From Chloroflexota bacterium (GTDB taxonomy: Bacteria > Chloroflexota > Anaerolineae > Anaerolineales > Villigracilaceae): a stretch of 61,667 nt of DNA. The position numbers were made by a program, and so were the translations under genes. The notes under the pieces were generated by a model. That model ran no database searches, was not told the origin of the DNA, and worked only from the letters and a program-made list of their open reading frames with translations. Of this stretch, positions 1-8,046 are shown one piece after another. Every line of letters starts with the position of its first letter. Within the stretch, counting starts at the first letter, position 1. Location: NCBI GenBank assembly GCA_024434165.1, contig QMIW01000010.1:1-61667 (forward strand), given 5' to 3'.

Positions 1-334
1 TTTAGAAAACAAATTCCTGCTCATGCCGCCGTCCTCGGCGGCGGGGACGCCGCCGGGAGCGTATTTTTGTAAAATTTATTTCGACCGACTACTTAGAAAG
101 TGTTTTGAAATTCGTTTATAACCACAGATGAACACAGATAAATTGGATTTAAAGCCCTTAAATTGGCGTTTCCGTCAAAAATCAACGTTCCTCCGCGTTT
201 ACACTTGCACCAAACGCAAGTGCGGTGTCTGTGGTGAATTTTGATTTATAAAACACTCTCCTAGGGGATTAAGTCTTTGCCGGCGCATTCCTTTGACTAT
301 ATTCGCAGCATCGAAGGATCGAAAGGATGATACT
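1..334. other. Leading intergenic region with GC hairpin and inverted repeat
   Basis: No gene is seen here. A GC-rich hairpin (GCCGCCG 25-31 against CGGCGGC 36-42) is followed by a T-rich stretch at 62-68 and may terminate a gene left of the window. An inverted repeat has arms ACCACAGA near 121 and TCTGTGGT near 228, with an inner hairpin CACTTGC/GCAAGTG at 202-222. A possible -10 (TATATT, about 298) precedes the first gene. Confidence 0.5.
120..236. repeat. Inverted repeat, ACCACAGATGAACACAG family
   Basis: The left arm at about 121-137 reads ACCACAGATGAACACAG and the right arm at about 227-236 reads GTCTGTGGTG. The intervening sequence holds a 7-bp hairpin (202-222). Similar arm words (GTGTCCTTTGTGG, CACAGAAGACACAGAGG) recur at 35.6, 37.5 and 53.6 kb, so this is a dispersed family. 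Confidence 0.5.
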
Positions 335-1759
335 ATGGCACCAGGAAAGTTTGTCGCTTTATTCGTATTGCTGGCGGGTGTTATTCTCTTTGCAGCGTGC
401 GGCGGAGATGCGCTGCCGCCGGAACCGGAAAATATTCCCTCATCCGTAATTCCATCCCTTTCTCCCACTCCCACGTTTATCCCTTCCCCCACCGCCACTC
501 CCCAAGGCGGAGGCGGTACGATCTTGATGGGGATCAACCAACTGCTGGTTCCAGACGACATTGATCAGGGAGTCCCTTTTATCTGGCTGGCTTCGGCTGC
601 GGATGGAACGAATTTGAAAAAACTCGAATTTGAAATCTATGGCGTCTCGCCCGATGGAAGACGAATGCTGGTGCGTCAGGGTGAAAAAATCACCCTGATC
701 AACCCGGATGGGTCCAACGCCGTGCCGCTGGGTACGGGAAAAGATACTCTGTTGGACCTCTCATACGGTTTTCGGAACGACCGTTTGATTCTCTACACAA
801 AAAGCATGATATGGCTCTCAGGCGGGAGAATCGTTTTTCTGGCGACAGATAGACCCGGCGGGAGTAAATCGTTTTATGTCGTGAATTTGGACGGGAGCGG
901 TCTCAGAAGGCTTGAACTGTCTTCCGCCTCGGCTCTGGAAACGACAAGATTGCTGTTCGAATCGCCGGATGGGAGCGGTTTCTATTGGGTGACGGGAAGC
1001 CGATGCGACATACGCGATGTTTGTAATGAAAAATATTATTTCTCGCTTCTGGATGACTCCGGTCAACAGGAGGTCTGGCAGCAGATCGAAAACGCGGGCG
1101 ATAAAGTCTATCTTTCGCCGTCGGGTCAATACCTGGCATATTCCGCGTACTATGGGGAGGCGCCCGCCGATAAGATCAGGAACGGCTGTTACCTGGCGAC
1201 CCTTGCGGGGGAACTCGTTGCAAAAATGGAATCCGGCGGACTCGTCATCTTTTGCAATAAGGGAGATCGCTGGTCTCCGACGGAGGACAAAATCCTCGGT
1301 TATGGCTGGAGGGGCAGCGATAGGGGACCTCAAAAATATTTCGTTACCTGGTCTGCGCCGAACGGCGAGATCACGCGCCTGCCCAGTTACAATGCCGGGG
1401 ATTGCTATTCCGCCGAATGGATGCCGGACGGCCGGCGTATTTTCCTTGCCGTTTGCGTGGAAACGCTGACAACCATGTCGGCGCTGGATAAGTCGCTTGG
1501 ACAGCGAATGATTTACATCGAAGACATGGACGTGGTGGAATACCCGGATTTCGGAAATTGCGATTACGTCCTTTCACCGGATGCGCAATGGGCTTTTTTC
1601 TACGGCTGCAAAAATTTGCCCGATAGCAGCAGCGTCTATGCGTATCCATCCCAACTGCTGAACTTGAACACGGGAGAGGCGCATCCGGTATTTGCAAACT
1701 TCGTTTCAAACCAGGTGATTCCTCCAAACGAAGGGTGGTGGTCGTTTTGGGTGCCGTGA
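335..1759 (+). CDS. TolB-like beta-propeller lipoprotein
   Basis: A predicted secreted lipoprotein of 474 residues. It begins with a hydrophobic signal segment ending in a lipobox (LFAAC, Cys about residue 21), then a Pro/Thr/Ser linker of about 45 residues. The body carries repeated beta-propeller words (SPDGRR, SPSGQY, SPTEDK, MPDGRR, SPDAQW), as in TolB/WD40-like PD40 repeats. The start at 335 is chosen over an upstream in-frame ATG at 293 because it has AAAGGATG just before it and puts the signal peptide at the N-terminus. It probably sits on the outer face of the membrane; the ligand is unknown. A similar lipoprotein lies at 32.9-34.2 kb. Confidence 0.85.
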   Translation: MAPGKFVALFVLLAGVILFAACGGDALPPEPENIPSSVIPSLSPTPTFIPSPTATPQGGGGTILMGINQLLVPDDIDQGVPFIWLASAADGTNLKKLEFEIYGVSPDGRRMLVRQGEKITLINPDGSNAVPLGTGKDTLLDLSYGFRNDRLILYTKSMIWLSGGRIVFLATDRPGGSKSFYVVNLDGSGLRRLELSSASALETTRLLFESPDGSGFYWVTGSRCDIRDVCNEKYYFSLLDDSGQQEVWQQIENAGDKVYLSPSGQYLAYSAYYGEAPADKIRNGCYLATLAGELVAKMESGGLVIFCNKGDRWSPTEDKILGYGWRGSDRGPQKYFVTWSAPNGEITRLPSYNAGDCYSAEWMPDGRRIFLAVCVETLTTMSALDKSLGQRMIYIEDMDVVEYPDFGNCDYVLSPDAQWAFFYGCKNLPDSSSVYAYPSQLLNLNTGEAHPVFANFVSNQVIPPNEGWWSFWVP

Positions 1760-1792
1760 TTTGACGGATTCCCCCAGCGCCCATAAGGTGAA

Positions 1793-2563
1793 TTACTCAT
1801 GCCCCGGCCATGGAATCTCGGCGGGACCGGCATAGCCGTGCTTTTCCTGAATGTACACCCGTCCGTGAGAAGGCTCGGCACAGCCGGGCTCATCGGTAAC
1901 GGTGATGAAGGGCACCCTGGAACCGAGCGTGTCGAAGACGATCTCGCCATCCCTGCAGACCCAGACCTCTACGAGATAAGGGAACATGGCTTCGTTTTCA
2001 TACTTGCCCGGGCTGACAACGACCTCCATCCAGGTGATGGTCACTTCGCTGCCTTCGCGTGCGGCGCTGAGGACGGTGGTCGGACCGTAATACGGTGAAA
2101 CGATAAGTTTGAAACCGTCCGGGTATACCGAACGGAGCGTGTCGGGGTCGCCGTCTTTCACCTCGATGAATTGCGAATTGACCCAGCAGTCCTGCTGGCC
2201 GTTTTCCACCAGGACCCAGTCGTTTCCTGCGGCGCGCCCAATCAGTCTCAACGGCGTCGTTTTGTTGAACGCAATGAGGTACAGGTAATTGGCGCCCGGT
2301 CCATACCGGCAGACGAGTTTATCTGCGGCGACGGCGGCTTTCAAACTGTCTACGGGGGTTGGCGTGGGTGTGGCGGTGTCGGTTGCGGTGGGGGGCAGGG
2401 GCGTGGAGGTTTGCGTCTCTGTCGGCGCGAGGGCGGCGGGGGTAAAACTTGCGGGTTGGCTAAGCCCGCCCGCAGCCGGGAACAGGTCTGAGGTCGGGGT
2501 GGAGGCGGGAGCGCAAGCGGTCAATATGAGGAGCGGAATCAATAAAGTCAGAATCGGTTTCAT
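1793..2563 (-). CDS. Lipoprotein with bacterial SH3-like domain
   Basis: A 256-residue predicted lipoprotein. The signal peptide ends in the lipobox LLILTAC (Cys 17), followed by a Pro/Thr-rich linker to about residue 70. Residues about 75-135 match a bacterial SH3_3 domain (VCRYGPGANYLYL, then a DCWVNSQFIEV end), a fold often used to bind cell-wall peptides. The C-terminal 110 residues form an unassigned domain with two Cys that could pair. It faces the first gene convergently and diverges from the VanW gene. The role in the wall is inferred only from the domain. Confidence 0.8.
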   Translation of the reverse strand: MKPILTLLIPLLILTACAPASTPTSDLFPAAGGLSQPASFTPAALAPTETQTSTPLPPTATDTATPTPTPVDSLKAAVAADKLVCRYGPGANYLYLIAFNKTTPLRLIGRAAGNDWVLVENGQQDCWVNSQFIEVKDGDPDTLRSVYPDGFKLIVSPYYGPTTVLSAAREGSEVTITWMEVVVSPGKYENEAMFPYLVEVWVCRDGEIVFDTLGSRVPFITVTDEPGCAEPSHGRVYIQEKHGYAGPAEIPWPGHE

Positions 2564-2610
2564 CGTTCTATCTCATTGTCGTTAATGGAACGGGCGGCAT
2601 CGGGTCCTGA

Positions 2611-2650
2611 AAACAAAGCAATCTCCCTGTCGTTTGGAGATTGCATCCTG
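2611..2650. repeat. Partial copy of the AAGCAATCTCC inverted repeat
   Basis: AAAGCAATCTCC and GGAGATTGCATC form a hairpin with a loop of about 9 nt. The same inner hairpin sits inside the 87-bp element at 27370-27456; here the outer GTCATTGCGAG arms are missing. It lies between divergent genes, so it is unlikely to be a terminator. Confidence 0.6.
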
Positions 2651-2735
2651 CAATCGTGCGTTCCACATTGTACCGTATCCGCGATTTGCTAATCTTAAAC
2701 TTAATTCCACCCAAAAACGGGCTGGATTTTTTCGT

Positions 2736-2741
2736 TATAAT
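2736..2741 (+). promoter_or_regulatory. -10 box (TATAAT), leaderless start of VanW gene
   Basis: A perfect TATAAT ends 8 nt before the ATG at 2750. Transcription would start at or next to the start codon. No Shine-Dalgarno is possible in that space. Confidence 0.6.
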
Positions 2742-2749
2742 CCCTCCTC

Positions 2750-4627
2750 ATGAACGCATTGAATCCCCGGCATCATTTGCCAAAACAAATCCTCGCCGTG
2801 CTGACGGGCGGGTTCACCTTGTTTGTCGCCACAGTGTTCGTGTGGACGATTGGCTACCAGCTGATGTACGCCGGGCGCGTTTTTCCCGGTGTCTCGGTGG
2901 CAGGCGTGGACCTTTCCGGTCTTTCCCCGAACGATGCGGCGTTGAAGTTGAGCCAGACCCTTTCCTATCCGATCACGGGAAAGGTGTTGTTCCGCGACGG
3001 CGAAAGGATTTGGGTCGCTTCGCCCGCGGAGTTGGGCATGGTCTTCGACCCGACCGCCAGCGCCCTGGCGGCGTATGAGCATGGACGAAAAGGCGGCTTG
3101 TTCAAGGCGCTTGCCGGTCAGGTTGGGGCGCGCGGACTCGGCGCCGATGTGCCGCCTGTGATCATCTTCGACCAGCGCGTGGCTTACACCTATTTGCAAA
3201 ATATCGCCTCGCAGGTGAATCAACAGGTGGTGGAGGCAAGCCTGCGCGTGGAGGGTACGAACGTGGTTTCCGAACCGGGGCGGGTGGGGCGCTCGCTCAA
3301 CCTCGATGCGACGCTGGTATACCTCGCCGGGCAGCTGCAATCCTTCCGCGATGGCGAAGTGCCGCTCGTAATTCAGGAGACCGCGCCGAAACTGTTGGAT
3401 GTTTCTTCGCAGGCGGAAGCCGCGCGGCGCATCCTCAGCCAGCCGCTCACCATCAACGTCCCAAATCACCGCGAGGGCGACCCCGGTCCGTGGACGTTCG
3501 ATATTCCCGTGCTTGCCAACATGCTGGCGGTGGAAGTGGTGGATAACAACGGCGCGGCGGAAATGCGCGTCGGGCTGGACCCGGCGGCTTTGCGCCAGAC
3601 TTTGAGCGACCTCAAGGTGCTGGTGGACCGCAGCCCGCAGAATGCGCGTTTCATTTTCAACGACTCAACCGGGCAGATCGAGCCGATCTCCGCCTCCGCC
3701 ACCGGGCGCGTGATGGATGTGGAAGCCAGCATCGCCGCCATCAACGAGGCGCTTTTGCGCGGCGAGCACAACGTCAACCTGGTGGTTGCCGAGCAGGCGC
3801 CCGCCGTGCAGGATACCGCCACCGGCGCGGAATTGGGCATCATCCAACTGATCGCCGAGCAGACGACGTATTTCTACGGCTCGAGCGAGGCGCGCATTCA
3901 AAACATCGTCACTGCGGCAGGCGAATATCATGGATTGCTCGTTGCGCCCGGTGAGACCTTCTCGATGGGCAGCGTGCTGGGCGACGTGAGCCTGGAAAAC
4001 GGCTATGCCGAGGCGCTCATCATCTACGGCGGACGAACCATTAAAGGTGTGGGCGGCGGCGTGTGCCAGGTAAGCACCACCCTCTTCCGCACCGTGTTCA
4101 TGGCGGGCTTCCCGGTGGTGGAGCGCTATTCGCATGCCTATCGCGTCTCGTATTACGAAATGGACGCCAGCGGCTCCATAGACACCAAGTACGCAGGTCT
4201 GGATGCGACGGTCTACTTCCCGCTCGTGGATTTCAAATTCAAAAACGACACCCCCTACTGGCTGTTGATGGAAACCTATGTCAACGTCAGCGCGCGCACG
4301 CTCACATGGAAAATCTACTCCACCTCCGATGGACGCACAGTGACCTGGGAAACGACGGGACCGATGAACATCGTCCCGCCGCCAGAGCCGGTGTTTGAAG
4401 AAAACCCCGAGCTGGATCCAAACCAGATCAAACAGGTGGATTACGCCGCCGAAGGTGCGGATGTCACCGTGACGCGCACGGTTTGGAAAAACGGGCTGGT
4501 CTACTTCACCGACCAGTTCCAAACGCACTACGAGCCCTGGGCGGCGGTCTGCCAGTACGGTCCCGGTTCGGATAGTCCCAAGAAACTGGCTAGAAAGAAC
4601 AACATCTGCCTTGGGGGAGGTTCGTAA
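2750..4627 (+). CDS. VanW family protein with peptidoglycan-binding-like repeats
   Basis: A 625-residue protein anchored by one N-terminal membrane segment (residues about 15-40). The extracellular part starts with a PG_binding_4-like module (FPGVSVAGVDLSGLSPNDAA) and a second related region. A VanW domain follows at about 370-510, with LLVAPGETFSMGSVLG and GVGGGVCQVSTTLFRT. VanW proteins occur in glycopeptide-resistance clusters and widely in Firmicutes and Chloroflexota walls; their biochemical function is not established. No other van genes are nearby, so a general wall role is more likely than resistance. Translation appears leaderless. Confidence 0.85.
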   Translation: MNALNPRHHLPKQILAVLTGGFTLFVATVFVWTIGYQLMYAGRVFPGVSVAGVDLSGLSPNDAALKLSQTLSYPITGKVLFRDGERIWVASPAELGMVFDPTASALAAYEHGRKGGLFKALAGQVGARGLGADVPPVIIFDQRVAYTYLQNIASQVNQQVVEASLRVEGTNVVSEPGRVGRSLNLDATLVYLAGQLQSFRDGEVPLVIQETAPKLLDVSSQAEAARRILSQPLTINVPNHREGDPGPWTFDIPVLANMLAVEVVDNNGAAEMRVGLDPAALRQTLSDLKVLVDRSPQNARFIFNDSTGQIEPISASATGRVMDVEASIAAINEALLRGEHNVNLVVAEQAPAVQDTATGAELGIIQLIAEQTTYFYGSSEARIQNIVTAAGEYHGLLVAPGETFSMGSVLGDVSLENGYAEALIIYGGRTIKGVGGGVCQVSTTLFRTVFMAGFPVVERYSHAYRVSYYEMDASGSIDTKYAGLDATVYFPLVDFKFKNDTPYWLLMETYVNVSARTLTWKIYSTSDGRTVTWETTGPMNIVPPPEPVFEENPELDPNQIKQVDYAAEGADVTVTRTVWKNGLVYFTDQFQTHYEPWAAVCQYGPGSDSPKKLARKNNICLGGGS

Positions 4628-4645
4628 TCATCCAGGCGTGCATGG

Positions 4646-4651
4646 TACAAT
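4646..4651 (+). promoter_or_regulatory. Candidate -10 box (TGGTACAAT) before Trm112-like gene
   Basis: TACAAT preceded by TGG (extended -10) lies 23 nt before the start at 4675. This leaves a short leader that contains AAGGAG. Confidence 0.45.
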
Positions 4652-4674
4652 CCTTCCTCAAACAAGGAGAAATC

Positions 4675-4893
4675 ATGGTTAGCACTGAATTGCTCGAAAT
4701 CCTGCGCTGCCCGAACTGCGTGCGCGAAAAAGATGGGCTGCTTACTCTCTACAAAGATGCCTGGCTCATCTGCCAGGACTGTGGACGCAAATATCCCATC
4801 GTGGACGACATCCCGGTCATGTTGATTGACGAAGGCGATAAGTGGGTCAACACCGCGCAGGACGCCCTGCCGGTTCCGCCGCCTGCAAAATAA
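4675..4893 (+). CDS. Trm112 / YcaR family zinc-ribbon-like small protein
   Basis: A 72-residue protein of the Trm112/UPF0434 family. It has a CPNC pair (residues about 11-14), a CQDCG pair (about 32-36) and the family ending KYPIVDDIPVMLIDE. Eukaryotic Trm112 is an activator of methyltransferases; the role of bacterial homologues is poorly known. The start at 4675 is chosen because AAGGAG precedes it; an upstream ATG at 4642 lacks a ribosome site. It is followed by the HEAT-repeat gene and probably shares its transcript. Confidence 0.85.
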   Translation: MVSTELLEILRCPNCVREKDGLLTLYKDAWLICQDCGRKYPIVDDIPVMLIDEGDKWVNTAQDALPVPPPAK

Positions 4894-4919
4894 GAATGTC
4901 CGCAATAAGCGGAGCCAAA

Positions 4920-5489
4920 ATGGCTTCCCTGCTGGCTGAACTTACAAGCGGGGATGACGAACGCGCGGAAAAAGCGATCACCGCCCTGGTGGAATTGGGA
5001 GAGGCGGCGACTCAACCGTTGTTGGATCTGACCCGCTCCGGCGACGCGGATATTCGCTGGTGGGCGATCCGCGCCCTTGCCTCTTCGCCTCACACACAGA
5101 CCCGCGACCTGATTCCCAGCCTGAGCGACCCCGCCCCGGAAGTGCGAGCCGCTGCCGCGCTTGCCTTGTGCGCCCATCCCGGCGCGGAGGCAGTCGAAGC
5201 ATTGGTCAAAACCCTGGGCGACGCAGATTCGCTCACAGCCGGGCTGGCGGGAAATGCCCTGGTGAAGCTCGGAGCCCCCGCCGTGCCGCGCCTGCTCGAG
5301 GTCATGAACGAGGCGGAGAACGGCATCCGCATTCTGGCGCTGCGCGCGTTGAGCGAAATCCGCGATCACCGCGCCATTCCCGTCATGATGAAATGCCTGA
5401 ACGACGAAAACGAGTCCGCTGTGATTCAATACTGGGCGCAGCAGGGCTTGGAACGACTTGGGCTGGATATGGTATATATTAAGCCTTGA
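4920..5489 (+). CDS. HEAT-repeat (PBS-lyase type) protein
   Basis: A 189-residue all-helical protein made of about five HEAT-like repeats (LVELGEAATQPLLDL, DIRWWAIRALA, EVRAAAALAL, GNALVKLGAPAVPRLLEV, GIRILALRALSEI). Such scaffolds bind proteins or tetrapyrrole lyase substrates; no catalytic motif is seen. The start at 4920 is preferred because GGAG lies 5 nt upstream; another in-frame ATG exists at 4896 without a ribosome site. It stands between the Trm112-like gene and the LCP gene in the same direction. Confidence 0.8.
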   Translation: MASLLAELTSGDDERAEKAITALVELGEAATQPLLDLTRSGDADIRWWAIRALASSPHTQTRDLIPSLSDPAPEVRAAAALALCAHPGAEAVEALVKTLGDADSLTAGLAGNALVKLGAPAVPRLLEVMNEAENGIRILALRALSEIRDHRAIPVMMKCLNDENESAVIQYWAQQGLERLGLDMVYIKP

Positions 5490-5503
5490 GGTTTTAGCGA
5501 AAA

Positions 5504-6964
5504 ATGAATCTTGATTTCCTGAAGAACTTGAAAATTGGACGTCCCTCCATCCAGGGGATGATTTTTTGGGGCGTTTCAGCCGCGCTGGCAGTGACCATTT
5601 ACATTCTGGTCGGCAACTTTACGCAGTGCTGGACGTTTACCAAACTTCCGGGCATCCCGCCCGCTGCATGTGGCGTTGCCGCAAATGACCCCGGATTCAC
5701 GCCAAACGAAGAAGGTACCTTAGTGCCCAACGAACTGCCGCCCACGCCGCAGTTGATTCCCGAAGCGAGCCTGCCCCCCGCATGGGATGGCGCCAGCCGC
5801 ATCAACATCCTTTTCATCGGTCTGGATGCGCGCGACCTCGAAGTGAATCAAGGTCCGCCCCGCACCGATTCGATGATTCTCTTCACGATAGATCCCGCCA
5901 GCAAAACCGCCGGCATGCTGTCCATTCCGCGCGATATGTGGGTGAACATCCCCGGCTTCGGTTACAGCCGCATCAACACCGCCTACCCCAGCGGCGAAGG
6001 CTCGCAGCTGCCCGGCGGCGGACCCGAACTTGCCAAGAAAACCGTCTCGCAATTCCTCGGCGTTCCGGTGCATTATTACGTGCAGGTGGATTTCAACGTC
6101 TTCGTCGCCATGGTGGACGAGCTGGTGAAGATCGGCGGCTGTATTTACGTGGAGCCGACCGAGAAAATGACCCTCGACCCCATCGGTCCCGGGACGGATA
6201 AGGTCGTCATCACTCCCGGCGGCGAACGCAGGCTTTGCGACGGCTGGAAGGTGCTGGCGTATGCCCGCAACCGCAAGACCTCCGGCGGCGACGCCGACCG
6301 CGCCCGCCGCCAGCAGGAAGTAGTGCTGGCGCTGCAGGAAATTATCATTGACCCGAACAACTTCCCCAAATTCATCAGCGCCGCGCCGCAGTTGTACGCC
6401 GATCTCTCCTACGGCATCAAGACGGATATGTCGTTCGAAGACGCCGTTAAACTGGCTGTGCTCGGCAAGGATATTCCGCCGGAGAGCGTCAAGACCGGCG
6501 TGATTGACCCCCAGCAGGGCATGGCGATCTTCGACCGGACAACCCTGAACGGAGAGGACGCCAGCATCCTCAAGCCGATCATGGACCAGATTCGCATCCT
6601 GCGCGACGAGATTTTCACCACCACCGGTCCCACCAGCCCCATGGCGCAGGGCGACCCCGCAGTGCTGATGCAGCAGGAGGAAGCCCGCGTGCGCATCATG
6701 GATGGCACGTTCACCCCCGGTCTCGACCAGCGCGCAGGTGCGCTCTTCCAATCCTACGGCATGAACGTGACGGAGATCGTCCAGTCGCCGGAGATTTACA
6801 GCCAGACCATTATTGTGGTCTACGGACCCAAACTCTACACCATCAAGTGGCTGCAGGCGACCTTTGGAATTTCTAACCGGCAGATCCGCTTCATGCCCGA
6901 CCCAAACCAGACGGTGGATATCGAAATCCGCATCGGCTCGGATATTGCCGGGAGCATTCCGTAA
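5504..6964 (+). CDS. LCP (LytR-CpsA-Psr) family cell-wall glycopolymer transferase
   Basis: A 486-residue membrane-anchored LCP protein. One membrane segment lies at residues about 20-40. The LCP catalytic domain spans about 100-290, with INILFIGLDAR, RTDSMILFTID, SIPRDMWVNIPG, RINTAYPSGEG and AYARNRKTSGGDADRARRQQ; the conserved Arg and Asp residues that bind the polyprenyl pyrophosphate are present. A LytR_C domain is visible at about 395-480 (VRIMDGTFTPGLDQRAGALF). LCP enzymes transfer polymers from lipid carriers to peptidoglycan. It fits the wall theme of the adjacent VanW gene. Two hairpins follow the stop. Confidence 0.9.
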   Translation: MNLDFLKNLKIGRPSIQGMIFWGVSAALAVTIYILVGNFTQCWTFTKLPGIPPAACGVAANDPGFTPNEEGTLVPNELPPTPQLIPEASLPPAWDGASRINILFIGLDARDLEVNQGPPRTDSMILFTIDPASKTAGMLSIPRDMWVNIPGFGYSRINTAYPSGEGSQLPGGGPELAKKTVSQFLGVPVHYYVQVDFNVFVAMVDELVKIGGCIYVEPTEKMTLDPIGPGTDKVVITPGGERRLCDGWKVLAYARNRKTSGGDADRARRQQEVVLALQEIIIDPNNFPKFISAAPQLYADLSYGIKTDMSFEDAVKLAVLGKDIPPESVKTGVIDPQQGMAIFDRTTLNGEDASILKPIMDQIRILRDEIFTTTGPTSPMAQGDPAVLMQQEEARVRIMDGTFTPGLDQRAGALFQSYGMNVTEIVQSPEIYSQTIIVVYGPKLYTIKWLQATFGISNRQIRFMPDPNQTVDIEIRIGSDIAGSIP

Positions 6965-6969
6965 CCTGT

Positions 6970-7027
6970 GCGCAGGAAGCATCCTGCGCTTATAAAACAC
7001 ATCCCCTTCGCATGAAGGGGATGTGTT
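6970..7027. terminator. Bidirectional terminator pair between LCP and DUF4870 genes
   Basis: A hairpin GCGCAGGA-AGCA-TCCTGCGC (6970-6989) is followed by TTATAAAA and serves the plus-strand LCP gene. A second, 13-bp stem (6996-7008 with 7015-7027, loop CGCATG) is followed on the minus strand by TTTTATA and ends the DUF4870 gene. Confidence 0.75.
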
Positions 7028-7030
7028 GAT

Positions 7031-7465
7031 TTAACCCGTCAACGTGCTGCGGAACCAGTCGCCGATGAGCCAGTATTTGAAATCCTGTCCCTGGTTGCAC
7101 TGAATCCCTGCATACACACCGTAGATCAGCGCCGCCAGCGGCATGGCGCTGATCACACAGGCGAACGGGATGCAAAGCAAGCCGATCAATACCGCGCTCA
7201 ATGCGCCTGTGATCGCCCAGGCGATGCCCGTCAGAATTCCGCCGCCGACCCACCAGATGAGCTGGAAGACCAGCCCCTGCAGGGATTGGTAGGCGACGTA
7301 CCGCGAGCGGTCCTTGTAGATCATATAAATTACCAGCGGCACAACGGGACCCAAAATGCCGGAAAACAAATTTGCCAGCACACCCAGGTGTGCCAGCATC
7401 GCCCACTGACGCTCCTCCTGCGGGGTAAGGGGGAGGGGGGCTGGTTGAGGAATCTGTTCGTTCAT
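7031..7465 (-). CDS. DUF4870 small membrane protein
   Basis: A 144-residue membrane protein with the DUF4870 signature near its start (QEERQWAMLAHLGVLAN) and several hydrophobic helices, including GGGILTGIAWAITGALSAVL. The start at 7465 is set by AAGGAG 7 nt upstream; the reading frame continues upstream to 7501 without a better site. Function is unknown. A second DUF4870-type gene follows upstream in the same direction. Confidence 0.75.
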   Translation of the reverse strand: MNEQIPQPAPLPLTPQEERQWAMLAHLGVLANLFSGILGPVVPLVIYMIYKDRSRYVAYQSLQGLVFQLIWWVGGGILTGIAWAITGALSAVLIGLLCIPFACVISAMPLAALIYGVYAGIQCNQGQDFKYWLIGDWFRSTLTG

Positions 7466-7548
7466 TCGCATTCTCCTTCTTGTTTCGGGTGAGTTTATCA
7501 CGTCTTTCTACGAGTTGGAGGGACGGGAGGTCGCAAACGGGAATAAAA

Positions 7549-7572
7549 ATACCCGCGCATTTGCGCGGGTAT
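7549..7572 (-). terminator. Terminator of the second DUF4870-type gene
   Basis: ATACCCGCGC (7549-7558) pairs with GCGCGGGTAT (7563-7572) around a 4-nt loop. On the minus strand it is followed by TTTTATTCC. Confidence 0.8.
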
Positions 7573-7593
7573 CACGAACGACGGATATTCGGA

Positions 7594-7905
7594 TTATGCC
7601 CAGCCCTGGTTGCGGATAAAGTCTGTAACGACCGGCACCTTGACTTCCTGTCCTTGATAAGCCAGATAAGCGAGATAGAACATGTACAAGCCGACAAGGA
7701 TGCCTACACATAAGAACGAAGTGACCCAGGCAATGATGCCCATCGCAATGGATTGAACGGCGTTGAACTTGATGTACGGGCGGTTTTTCTTATCTTCCAT
7801 CAAGAATACAATGATTGCGGGGATGGGCCAGATAAAAGGCAAATAGCAAAGCATTGCCCACAGTTTATCGTCCTGGGAGACGTCCGACATGGGTGCTTGA
7901 GACAT
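7594..7905 (-). CDS. DUF4870-like small membrane protein
   Basis: A 103-residue protein with about three membrane helices. DDKLWAMLCYLPFIWPIPAIIV and RPYIKFNAVQSIAMGI resemble DUF4870/Tic20-like proteins. The start at 7905 has GGAGGAG 7 nt upstream and so is preferred over longer frames. It has its own terminator (7549-7572). Function is unknown. It is a likely paralogue of the neighbouring 144-residue protein. Confidence 0.75.
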   Translation of the reverse strand: MSQAPMSDVSQDDKLWAMLCYLPFIWPIPAIIVFLMEDKKNRPYIKFNAVQSIAMGIIAWVTSFLCVGILVGLYMFYLAYLAYQGQEVKVPVVTDFIRNQGWA

Positions 7906-8034
7906 GGGTTTGCTCCTCCGAATAAATTGATTTTGGATTTGCAGTATTGTACAACCAATCCACCCAATGCGCAACCAGCCCGCTTCACCCAATGGTACTG
8001 TTTGCCGCAACATAAACAATCTTCCGATACGCGG

Positions 8035-8040
8035 TACAAT
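8035..8040 (+). promoter_or_regulatory. -10 box (TACAAT), leaderless start of fmt
   Basis: TACAAT ends 6 nt before the fmt ATG at 8047, leaving no room for a ribosome-binding site. Confidence 0.55.
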
Positions 8041-8046
8041 CTGCGC

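Noticed and set aside
2750-4627. VanW gene as glycopeptide resistance
   Set aside because: No vanHAX or vanRS genes are near; the architecture is the common wall-protein type.
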